From: Halomonas saccharevitans
GTDB lineage: Bacteria; Pseudomonadota; Gammaproteobacteria; Pseudomonadales; Halomonadaceae
Reading direction: 5' to 3'
Length of the DNA stretch: 64,000 nucleotides
Assembly: GCF_900116405.1 (NCBI RefSeq)
Contig: NZ_FPAQ01000012.1
Coordinates: forward strand, 23,734-87,733
Shown here: piece by piece, positions 9,482-18,074 of the stretch
How positions within the stretch are numbered: the first letter of the stretch is position 1
How the letters are laid out: each line of letters starts with the position of its first letter
The notes under the pieces: generated by a model
Told to the model about the DNA's origin: nothing
Databases searched by the model: none
Seen by the model: only the letters and a program-made list of their open reading frames with translations
Program-made: the position numbers and the translations under genes

Positions 9482-10151
9482 GGGGCACCGGATCCTCGCT
9501 ACGGGCCGCGGGGTGCTTCACCCCGCAGCCCTTGATCACCACCCGGGTCAGGAAGTCGGTGATGTGCTCGAGGTCATCGTCGTTGAGCGCCTCGCGGCCG
9601 GTGATGCCCAGCACCTGGGCCTCGAAGTCGGCGTAGTGCTGGGTGGAGGACCAGATCAAGAAGATCAGCCAGACCGGGTCGACCGGGTCCATCAGGCCCC
9701 GGTCGGCCCACTCGCGAAACACCGCGGCGCGGCTCTGCACCCAGTCGCGCAGCTCACCGCTCAGGTACTCCTGCAGGAAGGGCGCCCCGCCGAGGATCTC
9801 GCTGGCGAACAGCCGCGAGCCCTCGGGGTGACGGCGCGACATCTGCATCTTGGAGCGGATGAAGGCGGAGAGCACCTCGGCCGGATCGTCCTCCGCGGAG
9901 ATGTCATCGAGCATCACGTTCCAGCGCTCCATCATCCGCTCGAGCAGGCGAACGTAGAGCTCACGCTTGCTGCCCATGTAGTAGAGGACGTTGGACTTCG
10001 GCAGGCCCGCCTCCTCGGCGATCGCCTGGAGGCTCGCCCCCCGATAGCCGTGCCGGGCGAAGACCCGCTCCGCGGCCGCCAGGATCGCCTGCTCGTTGCG
10101 CCGGCGGATGGCGCCGCCTTCCTGCTCGTTGGGGTGTTCTGCCTTGGCCAT
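9468..10151 (-). CDS. rutR: RutR-like TetR family regulator
   Basis: A 227-residue repressor. The N-terminal TetR helix-turn-helix reads ILAAAERVFARHGYRGASLQ followed by AIAEEAGLPKSNVLYYMGSK (about residues 20-60). The C-terminal ligand domain has SRLFASEILGGAPFLQEYL and LIFLIWSSTQHYADFEAQV, which match the signature stretches of E. coli RutR (uracil/thymine-responsive). The start is ATG 10151 with a weak GAGGG site; the frame stays open upstream but is not conserved there. It is convergent with the permease (stop codons overlap by 14 bases) and divergent from xdhA. Two RutR-type boxes flank it, so it probably controls purine uptake and oxidation. The ligand (pyrimidine or purine) is unknown. 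Confidence 0.85.
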   Translation of the reverse strand: MAKAEHPNEQEGGAIRRRNEQAILAAAERVFARHGYRGASLQAIAEEAGLPKSNVLYYMGSKRELYVRLLERMMERWNVMLDDISAEDDPAEVLSAFIRSKMQMSRRHPEGSRLFASEILGGAPFLQEYLSGELRDWVQSRAAVFREWADRGLMDPVDPVWLIFLIWSSTQHYADFEAQVLGITGREALNDDDLEHITDFLTRVVIKGCGVKHPAARSEDPVPLTGR

Positions 10152-10541
10152 GGGCCCTCGCTGCTGTCGACGCGGACGTTTCGGCCCTGAGCTTGCCTGA
10201 GAGGCGCCCCACAAGGCAATTCGGCATGGAATACCGTCAACGGAGAAAGAGCGAAGGCAAGTCGACGAGGAGGTCCTAGGCCAGGGGTGAGCAGCACTGC
10301 TCCGAACGGGCTGGCCATGGATGGCCAGCACCGGTCCTGCAAGACGGAGCAGGATGCCTGAGCGCCGCAGGGCGTCGGTAGCGCCCAGGGACGGGTTCAC
10401 AGCGCCTCCTCGATGGTCCGGCACCCCGGGACTGGCCTTCGAAAAGAAAAAAACGTCACGGCTTGCCAAAGCTGACCATGTGGTCAAGAATTAAGGTGTT
10501 CCCTGATGCTTCGGCCACTACAACCACAAACGGAGCCGACC
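10152..10541. promoter_or_regulatory. Divergent rutR-xdhA intergenic region
   Basis: A 390-base stretch without a supported gene. It holds the RutR-type box (10472-10487) and a nested inverted repeat: TGCTCCG at 10298-10304 pairs with CGGAGCA at 10345-10351, and inside it the palindrome CTGGCCATGGATGGCCAG spans 10311-10328. An A-rich tract lies at 10441-10453. Frames entering from rutR are open but show no conserved sequence. Confidence 0.6.
10472..10487. promoter_or_regulatory. RutR-type operator before xdhA
   Basis: CTGACCATGTGGTCAA matches the E. coli RutR consensus TTGACCANNTGGTCAA at 13 of 14 fixed positions. It ends 54 bases before the xdhA start. Its place would let the neighbouring RutR-like protein repress xdhABC-guaD. 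Confidence 0.75.
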
Positions 10542-12032
10542 ATGATCGACTTCCACCTCAATGGCAGGCGCCAGCGCTGTGCCGACGTGCGCGCCGACGA
10601 GAGCGTGCTCGAACTGCTGCGCACGACCCTGGGTCAGACCGGCACCAAGGAGGGCTGCGCCTCCGGCGACTGCGGGGCCTGTACCGTGGCCATCGGCGAG
10701 CCGGACGCTTCGGGCGAGCTCGTCTATCACAGCGCCAACGCCTGTATCACCCCGGCCCACCAGCTCGAGGGTTGCCACCTGGTGACCGTCGAGGGCCTGG
10801 CCGAAGGCGAGCGGCTGCACCCCGCCCAGGCGGCCATGGTCGACTGCCACGCCAGCCAGTGCGGCTTCTGCACGCCGGGCATCGTGATGTCGCTGTTTAC
10901 CCTCTATGAGCAGCAGCGCCGGAGTGATGAAGAGCCCCCGCCCCCGCTGACCCAGGAACGCCTCGAAGCGGCGCTCGGCGGCAACCTCTGCCGCTGCACC
11001 GGCTACCGGCCGATCCGCGACGCGGCGCTGGCCATGGGCGACTATCCGGCGGTCGATCCCGCCTGGATCACCAACGCAGAGCTTGGCCATCCCGCCGACG
11101 GCCAGATCGCCACCGCCGACGCCGGCCACTACGTGGCGCCCCGGGATCTCGCCGCGCTGCGCGCCCTCAAGGCCGAGCGGCCCCACGCCCGGCTGGTGGC
11201 CGGCGCCACCGACCTGTGGCTCGAGACCACTCAGCAGCTCAAGGCGCTCGATGAGCTCATCGACGTGCGCCGGGTCGCCGAGCTCAACGCCATCGAGGAG
11301 GTGGAGGCGGGCTGGTGGATCGGCGGTGCGATGACGCTCGCCCGGCTCATGCCAGTGCTGGCCGAGCCCTACCCGGCCTTCGAGCACCTGATGCACCGCT
11401 TCGCCTCCTCGCAGATCCGCCACCGCGCAACCCTGGGCGGCAACATCGCCAACGCCTCGCCGATCGGCGACACCCCACCGGTGCTGCTGGCCCTCGACGC
11501 CCGGCTGCGTCTGGACGGCCCGCGGGGAGAGCGCGAGCTGCCCCTGGCGGAGTTCTTCCTCGACTACAAGCGCACGGCGCTGGCCGAGGACGAGTTCATC
11601 GCCGCGATCTTCCTGCCACGGCCCACCGCCGGGCACCACCTCAAGGTCTGGAAGCTCTCCAAGCGGCGCGAGGACGACATCTCGGCGGTACTGGCCGCCT
11701 TCGCCTGGCGCCTGGAGGAGGGTGTGATGCGCGACGTCCACCTGGCCTTCGGCGGCATGGCGGCGATTCCATGCCGGGCGCCGGCCGCCGAGGCCGCTCT
11801 GGAGGGCCGCGCCCCCGACGCAGAGGCCTTCGCCGCCGCCCGCGCGGCGCTCGCCGAGGAGCTGACGCCGATGACCGACGTGCGCGGCAGCGCCGAGTAC
11901 CGTCGTCTAGCCGCCGGCAACCTGCTCGAGCGACTGCGCCTGATGATAGAGGCCGAGGGCAACCCGACCGACAACAACAGCGACAACCGCGATTCCGCGA
12001 CCAAGGTGACTCTCGATGCGTACGCTCACTGA
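10542..12032 (+). CDS. xdhA: Xanthine dehydrogenase small subunit XdhA (2Fe-2S/FAD)
   Basis: A 496-residue subunit carrying the electron-transfer centres of xanthine dehydrogenase. The N-terminal ferredoxin-type domain has C39, C44 and C47 in EGCASGDCGACTVA. The helical 2Fe-2S domain has CHASQCGFCTPG and CRCTGYRPIRDAA. The FAD domain follows (LVAGATDLWLETTQQ, IRHRATLGGNIANASPIGDT) and then the CO-dehydrogenase flavoprotein C-terminal domain. The ATG at 10542 is preceded by GGAG; an upstream in-frame ATG at 10506 lacks this. It overlaps xdhB by 17 bases. First gene of xdhABC-guaD, which starts behind a RutR-type box. Confidence 0.95.
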   Translation: MIDFHLNGRRQRCADVRADESVLELLRTTLGQTGTKEGCASGDCGACTVAIGEPDASGELVYHSANACITPAHQLEGCHLVTVEGLAEGERLHPAQAAMVDCHASQCGFCTPGIVMSLFTLYEQQRRSDEEPPPPLTQERLEAALGGNLCRCTGYRPIRDAALAMGDYPAVDPAWITNAELGHPADGQIATADAGHYVAPRDLAALRALKAERPHARLVAGATDLWLETTQQLKALDELIDVRRVAELNAIEEVEAGWWIGGAMTLARLMPVLAEPYPAFEHLMHRFASSQIRHRATLGGNIANASPIGDTPPVLLALDARLRLDGPRGERELPLAEFFLDYKRTALAEDEFIAAIFLPRPTAGHHLKVWKLSKRREDDISAVLAAFAWRLEEGVMRDVHLAFGGMAAIPCRAPAAEAALEGRAPDAEAFAAARAALAEELTPMTDVRGSAEYRRLAAGNLLERLRLMIEAEGNPTDNNSDNRDSATKVTLDAYAH

Positions 12033-14481
12033 CATTGCCCAAGACACCTCCCGGCGCAACCAGGGCGATGCGCCGCTGGCCCGCGAGACCGTCGCCCCCC
12101 AGGGGGGCGCCGGCAGCTCCCGCGCCCACGAGAGCGCCGTCAAGCACGTCACCGGTCGCGCCGCCTATATCGACGACCTGCCGGTCCCGCGGGACTGCCT
12201 GCACGTGGCGATAGGCCTGTCGCCGGTGGCCCATGGCCGGCTGACTCGCCTCGACCTCGAGAAGGTCCGCGCCGCGCCCGGGGTAGTGGACGTGATCGCG
12301 CTTGCCGACGTGCCCGGCCATACCGACGTCGGCCCGGTGTTCCCCGGCGACCCGCTGTTCGCCGATGACGAGATCAGCTACGTCGGCCAGTGCCTGTTCG
12401 CCGTGGCCGCCGAGAGCCACCGCGCCGCCCGCCTGGCCGTCAAGGCAGCGGTGGTCGAGATCGACGAACAGCCGGCCTGCCTGGATCCGGTGACGGCCGC
12501 AGAGCGCGGTGAGTTCGTGCGCCCGCCCCATACCCATGAGCGCGGCGACTGGCAACAGGCCTTGGGCACGGCGCCCCACGTGCTGGAGGGCGAGCAGTTC
12601 GTCGGTGGCCAGGAGCACTTCTACCTGGAAGGCCAGGCGTGTCTCGCGCAGCCCACCGAGGACGAGGGGGTGATGGTCTACACCTCCAACCAGCACCCCA
12701 GCGAGACCCAGAAGCTGGTCGCCGAGGTGCTCGGCATCCCCTTCCACGCGGTGACCATGGAGATGCGGCGCATGGGCGGCGGCTTCGGCGGCAAGGAAAC
12801 CCAGGCCTCGCCCTGGGCCTGCATCGCCGCCCTGCTCGCCCGTCGCACCGGCCGGGCCACCAAGCTGCGCCTGCCCCGCGCCGAGGACACCCGCGCCACC
12901 GGCAAGCGCCATCCCTTCCACAACCGCTATCGGCTCGGCTTCGACGACCGGGGCGTGCTGGCCGGAGGCGAGATCACGGTGATCGGCGACTGCGGCTACT
13001 CGCCGGACCTGTCCGACGCCATCGTCGATCGCGCCATGTTCCACGCCGACAACGCCTACTCCCTGGGCGCCGCCCGGGTCACCGGGCAGCGCGCTCGGAC
13101 CCACACGGCTTCCAACACCGCCTTTCGCGGCTTCGGCGGCCCCCAGGGCATGATGATCATCGAGCAGGCCATGGACGACATCGCCCGTCACCTCGGCGAG
13201 GACCCGCTGACCATCCGCCAGCGCAACCTCTATCGCGCCACCGACCCGGACGGCACGCCACGCGACGTTACCCGCGATATCACCCACTATGGCCAGCGCG
13301 TCGAGCAGCTCGCCCTGCTCCACGACCTGATCGGCCAGCTCGAGGAAAGCAGCGACTACTGGGCGCGCCGCCGCGAGATCACGGCGTTCAATGCCCAAAG
13401 CCCGATCATCAAGAAGGGCCTGGCGCTGACGCCGGTGAAGTTCGGCATCTCCTTCACCGTTCAGCACTTGAACCAGGCCGGGGCGCTGCTGCTCGTCTAT
13501 ACCGACGGCAGCGTGATGATCAATCACGGCGGCACCGAGATGGGCCAGGGCCTGCACACTAAGGTCTGCCAGGTGGTGGCCCGGGAGCTAGGGCTCGATC
13601 TGGAGCGGGTGCGCATCAGCGCCACCCGCACCGACAAGGTGCCCAACACCTCGCCCACCGCCGCCTCCAGCGGCGCCGACCTGAACGGCCAGGCCGCCCG
13701 GGACGCCGCCGCCAAGCTGCGCGAGCGGCTGTTCGACTTCGCCGCCACCCACTTCGATCGCGACGCCGGCGGGCTCGACCGCGAGGCCATGCGCCTGGAA
13801 GACGGTCACTTGGTGGCCGGCATCGGCGAGGCCGAGCGGCGCATTCCCTGGGGCGAGCTGGTCCAGGCGGCCTACATGGGCCGGGTCTCGCTCTCCGAGA
13901 AGGGCTTCTACGCCACCCCTCTGATCCACTACGACCGCGCCACCGGCCGCGGCCGTCCCTTCTACTACTACGCCTATGGCGCCGCGGTGGCCGAGGTGGA
14001 GGTGGATACCCTCTCCGGCGAGTACCGGGTCAGCCGCGCCGACATCCTCCACGACGTTGGTGACTCCCTGAGCCCGGCCATCGATATCGGCCAGATCGAG
14101 GGCGCCTTCATCCAGGGCATGGGCTGGCTGACCAGCGAGGAACTGGTCTGGAACGACGCCGGCCGACTGGTCACCGACGGCCCGGCCACCTACAAGATCC
14201 CGGCTTTCGGCGACCTGCCGCCGACCTTCAACGTCGACCTGCTGCAGGGTCATCCCAACTCCCAGGCCAGCATCTACCGCTCCAAGGCCGTGGGCGAGCC
14301 GCCCTTCATGCTGGCCATCTCGGTGTGGTCGGCGCTGCGCGATGCCCTGGCGAGCCTCGCCGACTATCGCATCAGCCCGGCCCTCGACACCCCGGCCACC
14401 CCGGAGCGGGTGCTGATGGCCGCCGAGGGGCTGCGCGCCCGCCACAAGGCACGGCCAGTGGACCAGGAGGAGCCCGCATGA
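12016..14481 (+). CDS. xdhB: Xanthine dehydrogenase molybdopterin-binding subunit XdhB
   Basis: An 821-residue catalytic subunit that hydroxylates hypoxanthine to xanthine and xanthine to urate at the molybdenum centre. The N-terminal a/b hammerhead domain contains AVKHVTGRAAYIDDLPVPRD. The molybdopterin-binding regions include RRMGGGFGGKETQ, NTAFRGFGGPQGM, GGTEMGQGLHTK and SSGADLNGQAA. The KAVGEPPFML segment near the end carries the glutamate expected to be catalytic. It starts at ATG 12016 with GGTGA upstream, inside the end of xdhA, and its TGA overlaps the ATG of xdhC. Confidence 0.95.
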   Translation: MRTLTDIAQDTSRRNQGDAPLARETVAPQGGAGSSRAHESAVKHVTGRAAYIDDLPVPRDCLHVAIGLSPVAHGRLTRLDLEKVRAAPGVVDVIALADVPGHTDVGPVFPGDPLFADDEISYVGQCLFAVAAESHRAARLAVKAAVVEIDEQPACLDPVTAAERGEFVRPPHTHERGDWQQALGTAPHVLEGEQFVGGQEHFYLEGQACLAQPTEDEGVMVYTSNQHPSETQKLVAEVLGIPFHAVTMEMRRMGGGFGGKETQASPWACIAALLARRTGRATKLRLPRAEDTRATGKRHPFHNRYRLGFDDRGVLAGGEITVIGDCGYSPDLSDAIVDRAMFHADNAYSLGAARVTGQRARTHTASNTAFRGFGGPQGMMIIEQAMDDIARHLGEDPLTIRQRNLYRATDPDGTPRDVTRDITHYGQRVEQLALLHDLIGQLEESSDYWARRREITAFNAQSPIIKKGLALTPVKFGISFTVQHLNQAGALLLVYTDGSVMINHGGTEMGQGLHTKVCQVVARELGLDLERVRISATRTDKVPNTSPTAASSGADLNGQAARDAAAKLRERLFDFAATHFDRDAGGLDREAMRLEDGHLVAGIGEAERRIPWGELVQAAYMGRVSLSEKGFYATPLIHYDRATGRGRPFYYYAYGAAVAEVEVDTLSGEYRVSRADILHDVGDSLSPAIDIGQIEGAFIQGMGWLTSEELVWNDAGRLVTDGPATYKIPAFGDLPPTFNVDLLQGHPNSQASIYRSKAVGEPPFMLAISVWSALRDALASLADYRISPALDTPATPERVLMAAEGLRARHKARPVDQEEPA

Positions 14482-15404
14482 GCGCCGCGGATATCCGGCC
14501 CGAGCCCTGGCACGCTGCCCTGCACCGCCTGCAGCGCGAGGGGCTGCCCCACGTGCTGGCAACCCAGGTCACCAGCGCCGGCTCGACCCCCCGGGAGCCC
14601 GGCGCGCGCATGGTGATCACCGCCGAGGCGGTATATGACACCCTGGGCGGCGGCACCTTCGAGTGGCAGACCATCGAGGCCGCCCGACGGCGCCTGGCGG
14701 GCGTCGATGGCAGCGCCGAGGGCCGGGGCGATGGCAGAGCCGAGGCCGGCATGAGCCTGGAGGCCTTCTCCCTGGGCGGGCGCAGCGGCCAGTGCTGCGG
14801 CGGCTTCGTCAACGTGCTGCTCGAGGTCTTCCCGGGCAGCCCCGCGACGCTCGCCATCTTCGGCGCCGGCCACGTGGGCCAGGCGCTGGTGCGCCTGGCC
14901 GCCCCGCTGCCGTGGCGGGTGCTGTGGCACGATAGCCGCGCGGACGCCTTCCCCGACTGGGCCGCCGGCGAGCCGAGGCTCGAGTGTCGCCAGGCGCCAG
15001 ACCCCGCCGCGGCCGTGGCCGCCCTGCCAGCCGGCGCCCACGCCCTGGTGCTGACCCACGATCACGCCGAGGACCGCGCCCTGGTGGACGCCCTGCTCGC
15101 CCGCGGCGACACGGCCTCGCTGGGGCTGATCGGCTCGCGCAGCAAGTGGGCGAGCTTTCGTCGCCGGCTGGGCGAGGCCGGCCACGACGAGGCGGCGCTG
15201 GCCACGGTCCGCTGCCCCATCGGCACGGCGGCCGGCGGCACGGGCGGCGACAAGACGCCCTACGCCATCGCCCTGGCCGCCATCGCCGAGCTGCTGCCCT
15301 TGATGGCCGGCGAGGAGCGCCCCGACCGGCGCGGCCTCGACCCGGCCGAACTGCGCGGCGCCCTGAGCGATACCCTTCGCGACGAACCGAACGCGACGGC
15401 CTGA
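14478..15404 (+). CDS. xdhC: Xanthine dehydrogenase accessory protein XdhC
   Basis: A 308-residue cytoplasmic chaperone that binds molybdenum cofactor and helps load its sulfurated form into XdhB. The N-terminal XdhC/CoxI domain has SAGSTPREPGARMVI and SLGGRSGQCCGGFV. The C-terminal Rossmann domain has LAIFGAGHVGQALV, ALVLTHDHAEDRALV, LGLIGSRSKW and RCPIGTAAGGTGGDKTP. The last motif is a few residues longer than the usual CPIG...GKTP. ATG 14478 overlaps the xdhB stop (ATGA) and has AGGAGGAG upstream, so it is translationally coupled. Confidence 0.94.
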   Translation: MSAADIRPEPWHAALHRLQREGLPHVLATQVTSAGSTPREPGARMVITAEAVYDTLGGGTFEWQTIEAARRRLAGVDGSAEGRGDGRAEAGMSLEAFSLGGRSGQCCGGFVNVLLEVFPGSPATLAIFGAGHVGQALVRLAAPLPWRVLWHDSRADAFPDWAAGEPRLECRQAPDPAAAVAALPAGAHALVLTHDHAEDRALVDALLARGDTASLGLIGSRSKWASFRRRLGEAGHDEAALATVRCPIGTAAGGTGGDKTPYAIALAAIAELLPLMAGEERPDRRGLDPAELRGALSDTLRDEPNATA

Positions 15405-15454
15405 CGCCGACCGTCACGCCCCCTGTCACGACCCCCGAGACGAGCCCCGACGAC

Positions 15455-16792
15455 ATGAGCCTCGATGTGATGACCCCTGATACCGCGCGCGTGCTGCGCG
15501 CCGACCTGCTGAGCTTCGACACCGACCCCGGCGAGGGCGATACCCCCGCCGCGGGGAGCGTGCGCCATATCGAGGATGGCGCCCTGTGGATCGAGAACGG
15601 CCGCATCCGCGCGCTGGACGCCTGGGCGCGGCTGGCCCCCGACCTGCCCGAGGGCATCGAGGTCGTCGATCATCGCGGCAAGCTGATCGTGCCCGGCTTC
15701 ATCGACAGCCACGTGCACTACGTGCAGCTGGAGATCATGGCCTCCTGGGGCCGCCAGCTGCTCGATTGGCTGAACGACTACACCTTCCCCGAGGAGTGTC
15801 GCTTCGCCGTTGCCGAGCACGCCCGGGCCCAGTCGGGGGCCTTTCTCGACGAGATGCTGCGGGTCGGCACCACCACCGCCCAGGTGTTCTGCTCGAGCCA
15901 CCCCGGCTCGGTGGACGCCTTCTTCACCGAGTGTCGCGAGCGCGGCCTGCGCATGCTCGCCGGCAAGGTGCTGATGGATCGCCACGCGCCCGAAGCGCTG
16001 TGCGACGACACCCAGGGCGGCATCCGCGACAGCGAGCGGCTGATCAGCGACTGGCACGGCCGGGACCGGCTCGGCTACAGCCTGACGCCGCGCTTCGCGC
16101 CCACCTCCACTCGGGCGCAGCTCGATGCCACCGGGGGGCTTCTGCGCACCGACCCGAGCCTGTGGCTACAGACGCACCTCGCCGAGAACACCGGCGAGCT
16201 CGACTGGGTGGCCGAGCTCTTCCCCGAGAGCCGCGACTACCTCGAGGTCTACGAGCAGTCGGGGCTCGTCGGCCCCCGCAGCACCTTCGCCCACGGCATC
16301 CATCTCGACCAGGAGATGCGCGGTCGACTGGCGGCGCGGGGCGCCAACCTGGCCTTCTGCCCGAGCTCGAACATGTTCCTGGGCAGCGGCCTGTTCGACC
16401 GCCTCGCCGCCCGGGAGGCCGGCCTTGCCATCAGCTATGCCAGCGATGTCGGCGGCGGCACCGACCTCTCGGGCCTAGCCACCCTCAAGACCGCCTATCA
16501 GGTCGGCCAGCTGCGCGGCCAGCCGCTCACCGCCTGGCAGGGCTTCTACGGGCTGACGCTCGGCAACGCCCGGGCGCTCTCCCTGGACGACCACATCGGC
16601 AGGCTCGCCCCGGGCATGGAGGCGGACCTCGTGGTGCTCGACCCCGCCGCGACCCCGCTGATGGCCAGGCGCACGGCCAGAAGCCAGAGTCTCGCCGAGA
16701 CGCTCTTCGCGCTAATGATGCTCGGCGACGACCGCACGGTGGCCGAGACCTGGAGCGGCGGGCGCCGAGCACATCGCCGCGACGCGCCTTAG
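15455..16792 (+). CDS. guaD: Guanine deaminase
   Basis: Hydrolyses guanine to xanthine and ammonia, feeding XdhAB. The 445-residue amidohydrolase has the metal ligands in PGFIDSHVHYVQ, the HLAEN motif, FAHGIHLD and ASDVGGGTDLS, all in the order seen in E. coli GuaD. The characteristic TFPEECRFA and SSHPGSVDAFF segments also match. It lies 50 bases after xdhC and completes the operon. The start could be ATG 15455 or the in-frame ATG 15470; neither has a strong ribosome site. Its TAG stop falls inside a 13-bp tandem repeat. Confidence 0.94.
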   Translation: MSLDVMTPDTARVLRADLLSFDTDPGEGDTPAAGSVRHIEDGALWIENGRIRALDAWARLAPDLPEGIEVVDHRGKLIVPGFIDSHVHYVQLEIMASWGRQLLDWLNDYTFPEECRFAVAEHARAQSGAFLDEMLRVGTTTAQVFCSSHPGSVDAFFTECRERGLRMLAGKVLMDRHAPEALCDDTQGGIRDSERLISDWHGRDRLGYSLTPRFAPTSTRAQLDATGGLLRTDPSLWLQTHLAENTGELDWVAELFPESRDYLEVYEQSGLVGPRSTFAHGIHLDQEMRGRLAARGANLAFCPSSNMFLGSGLFDRLAAREAGLAISYASDVGGGTDLSGLATLKTAYQVGQLRGQPLTAWQGFYGLTLGNARALSLDDHIGRLAPGMEADLVVLDPAATPLMARRTARSQSLAETLFALMMLGDDRTVAETWSGGRRAHRRDAP

Positions 16793-16814
16793 CGACGCGC
16801 CTTAGCGACGCGCC
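16779..16814. repeat. 13-bp tandem repeat at the guaD stop
   Basis: GCGACGCGCCTTA is present twice in full (16779-16791 and 16792-16804) and a third time as ten bases (16805-16814). The first copy joins the last guaD codons to its stop codon. No role is evident. Confidence 0.8.
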
Positions 16815-16842
16815 CTTTGGCCGGCCCCGATCGACGCCTGGC

Positions 16843-16856
16843 TTGATGCAGGTCAA
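16843..16856. promoter_or_regulatory. FNR/ANR box before the cytochrome c peroxidase
   Basis: TTGATGCAGGTCAA matches the FNR/ANR consensus TTGATNNNNATCAA at 9 of 10 fixed positions. It lies about 117 bases before the peroxidase start. Di-haem cytochrome c peroxidases are a known target class of FNR/ANR, so oxygen-responsive activation is likely. A perfect inverted repeat, CCGCGGCG-N10-CGCCGCGG, follows at 16873-16898 in the same leader. Confidence 0.65.
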
Positions 16857-16973
16857 TCATCCCTTTATCCGACCGCGGCGGCGGTTGATTCGCCGCGGGA
16901 CTCGAGCGTTACTAGCTACATTAGTGCAATCCATTTTTGGCGTGCCCGAGTCACCAACGGAAGGGAATTTCTC

Positions 16974-17960
16974 ATGCGCAAGCGCCTGCTGGTCAGCGCC
17001 ATCGCTCTTGGCTCCACGCTCGGCCTCGTCGGCACCGCCCTCGCCGACGACGGCCTCGCCGACTACCGCGATCGCTTCGAGCCGCTGCCTCACCTGCCGA
17101 GCATTCCGGCCGACAACTCTCTTACCAAGGAGAAGGTCAGGCTCGGCAACATGCTGTTCTTCGAGCCGCGCATCTCCGCCAGCGGCGTGATCAGCTGCGC
17201 CACCTGCCATAATCCGGCGCTGGGCTGGAGCGACCGCATTCCTCGCGCCACCGGCCACGATGGCCAGATCGGCAAGCGCAATACGCCCACGGTGCTCAAC
17301 GCCGGTTTCCTGGAGTCGCAGTTCTGGGATGGGCGCGAGCCCGACCTGGAAAGCCAGGCCCTGGGCCCGATCCAGGCCGATGTCGAGATGGCCATGGACC
17401 TGGAGGGTGCGCTCTCTCGCCTGGAGGGCTTCGAGCTCTACCAGCGTCGCTTCGCCGAGGCCTTCCCGGGCGACCCCGCGCCGATCAGCGCGGATCATCT
17501 CGCCGAGGCCCTGGCCAGCTTCCAGCGCACGCTCAACACGCCGGACTCGCCCTTCGACCGCTATCTGCGAGGCGATCTCGAGGCCCTGAGCGAACAGCAG
17601 AAAGCCGGCATGGCGGCCTTCGTGGACAGCGGCTGCATCGCCTGCCATCGCGGCGCGAATCTCTCCGACAGCCAGTTCCACCGCATCCAGGTGCCGGGCT
17701 CCACCGACGTGGGGCGCTTCGACGTCACCGGCGAGGAGAGCGATCGCCATCGCTTCCGCACCCCGACCCTGCGCAACGTGGCGGTGACCTATCCGTACAT
17801 GAACAACGGCGCCACCGAGACCCTCGAGGAGGCCGTGGCCATCATGGGCCAGGAGATGCTCGGCCGAGATTTCGAGCAGGCCACCATCGACGACATCACC
17901 GCCTTCCTGCACAGCCTGACCGGCGAGATGCCTGACATCGAGGTGCCCGCCCTGCCCTGA
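16974..17960 (+). CDS. ccp: Periplasmic di-haem cytochrome c peroxidase
   Basis: Reduces hydrogen peroxide to water in the periplasm with electrons from small c-type cytochromes. The 328-residue precursor begins with a Sec signal peptide (MRKRLLVSAIALGSTLG then LVGTALA, cleavage near residue 24). Two haem-binding motifs are seen: CATCH (C75-C78-H79) and CIACH in the second domain. LGNMLFFEPRISASG, NTPTVLNAGF and FRTPTLRNVAVTYPYMNNG are conserved family stretches. The ATG has an AGGGAA site. It follows an FNR/ANR-like box and is followed by a terminator shared with the facing deaminase gene. Confidence 0.94.
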   Translation: MRKRLLVSAIALGSTLGLVGTALADDGLADYRDRFEPLPHLPSIPADNSLTKEKVRLGNMLFFEPRISASGVISCATCHNPALGWSDRIPRATGHDGQIGKRNTPTVLNAGFLESQFWDGREPDLESQALGPIQADVEMAMDLEGALSRLEGFELYQRRFAEAFPGDPAPISADHLAEALASFQRTLNTPDSPFDRYLRGDLEALSEQQKAGMAAFVDSGCIACHRGANLSDSQFHRIQVPGSTDVGRFDVTGEESDRHRFRTPTLRNVAVTYPYMNNGATETLEEAVAIMGQEMLGRDFEQATIDDITAFLHSLTGEMPDIEVPALP

Positions 17961-17977
17961 TCCCGATGGGCCGACAC

Positions 17978-18005
17978 GCAAAGCCCGGCGAGGCCGGGGT
18001 TTTGC
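17978..18005. terminator. Terminator between ccp and the deaminase gene
   Basis: GCAAAGCCCGGC, a three-base loop and GCCGGGGTTTTGC form a GC-rich hairpin with a short T run on the plus strand and an A run on the other side. It sits 17 bases after the ccp stop, between converging genes, and may work in both directions. Confidence 0.65.
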
Positions 18006-18074
18006 ATTAGCGACAGGCAGGGACGTCAGGTCGTGACAGAGTACCGAATACAGGGTGTCGACGACGGAGTGCCG

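Noticed and set aside
10152..10487. N-terminal extension of the RutR-like protein
   Set aside because: The frame is open, but the translated sequence has no similarity to TetR proteins and covers the RutR box; the ATG at 10151 fits the family length.
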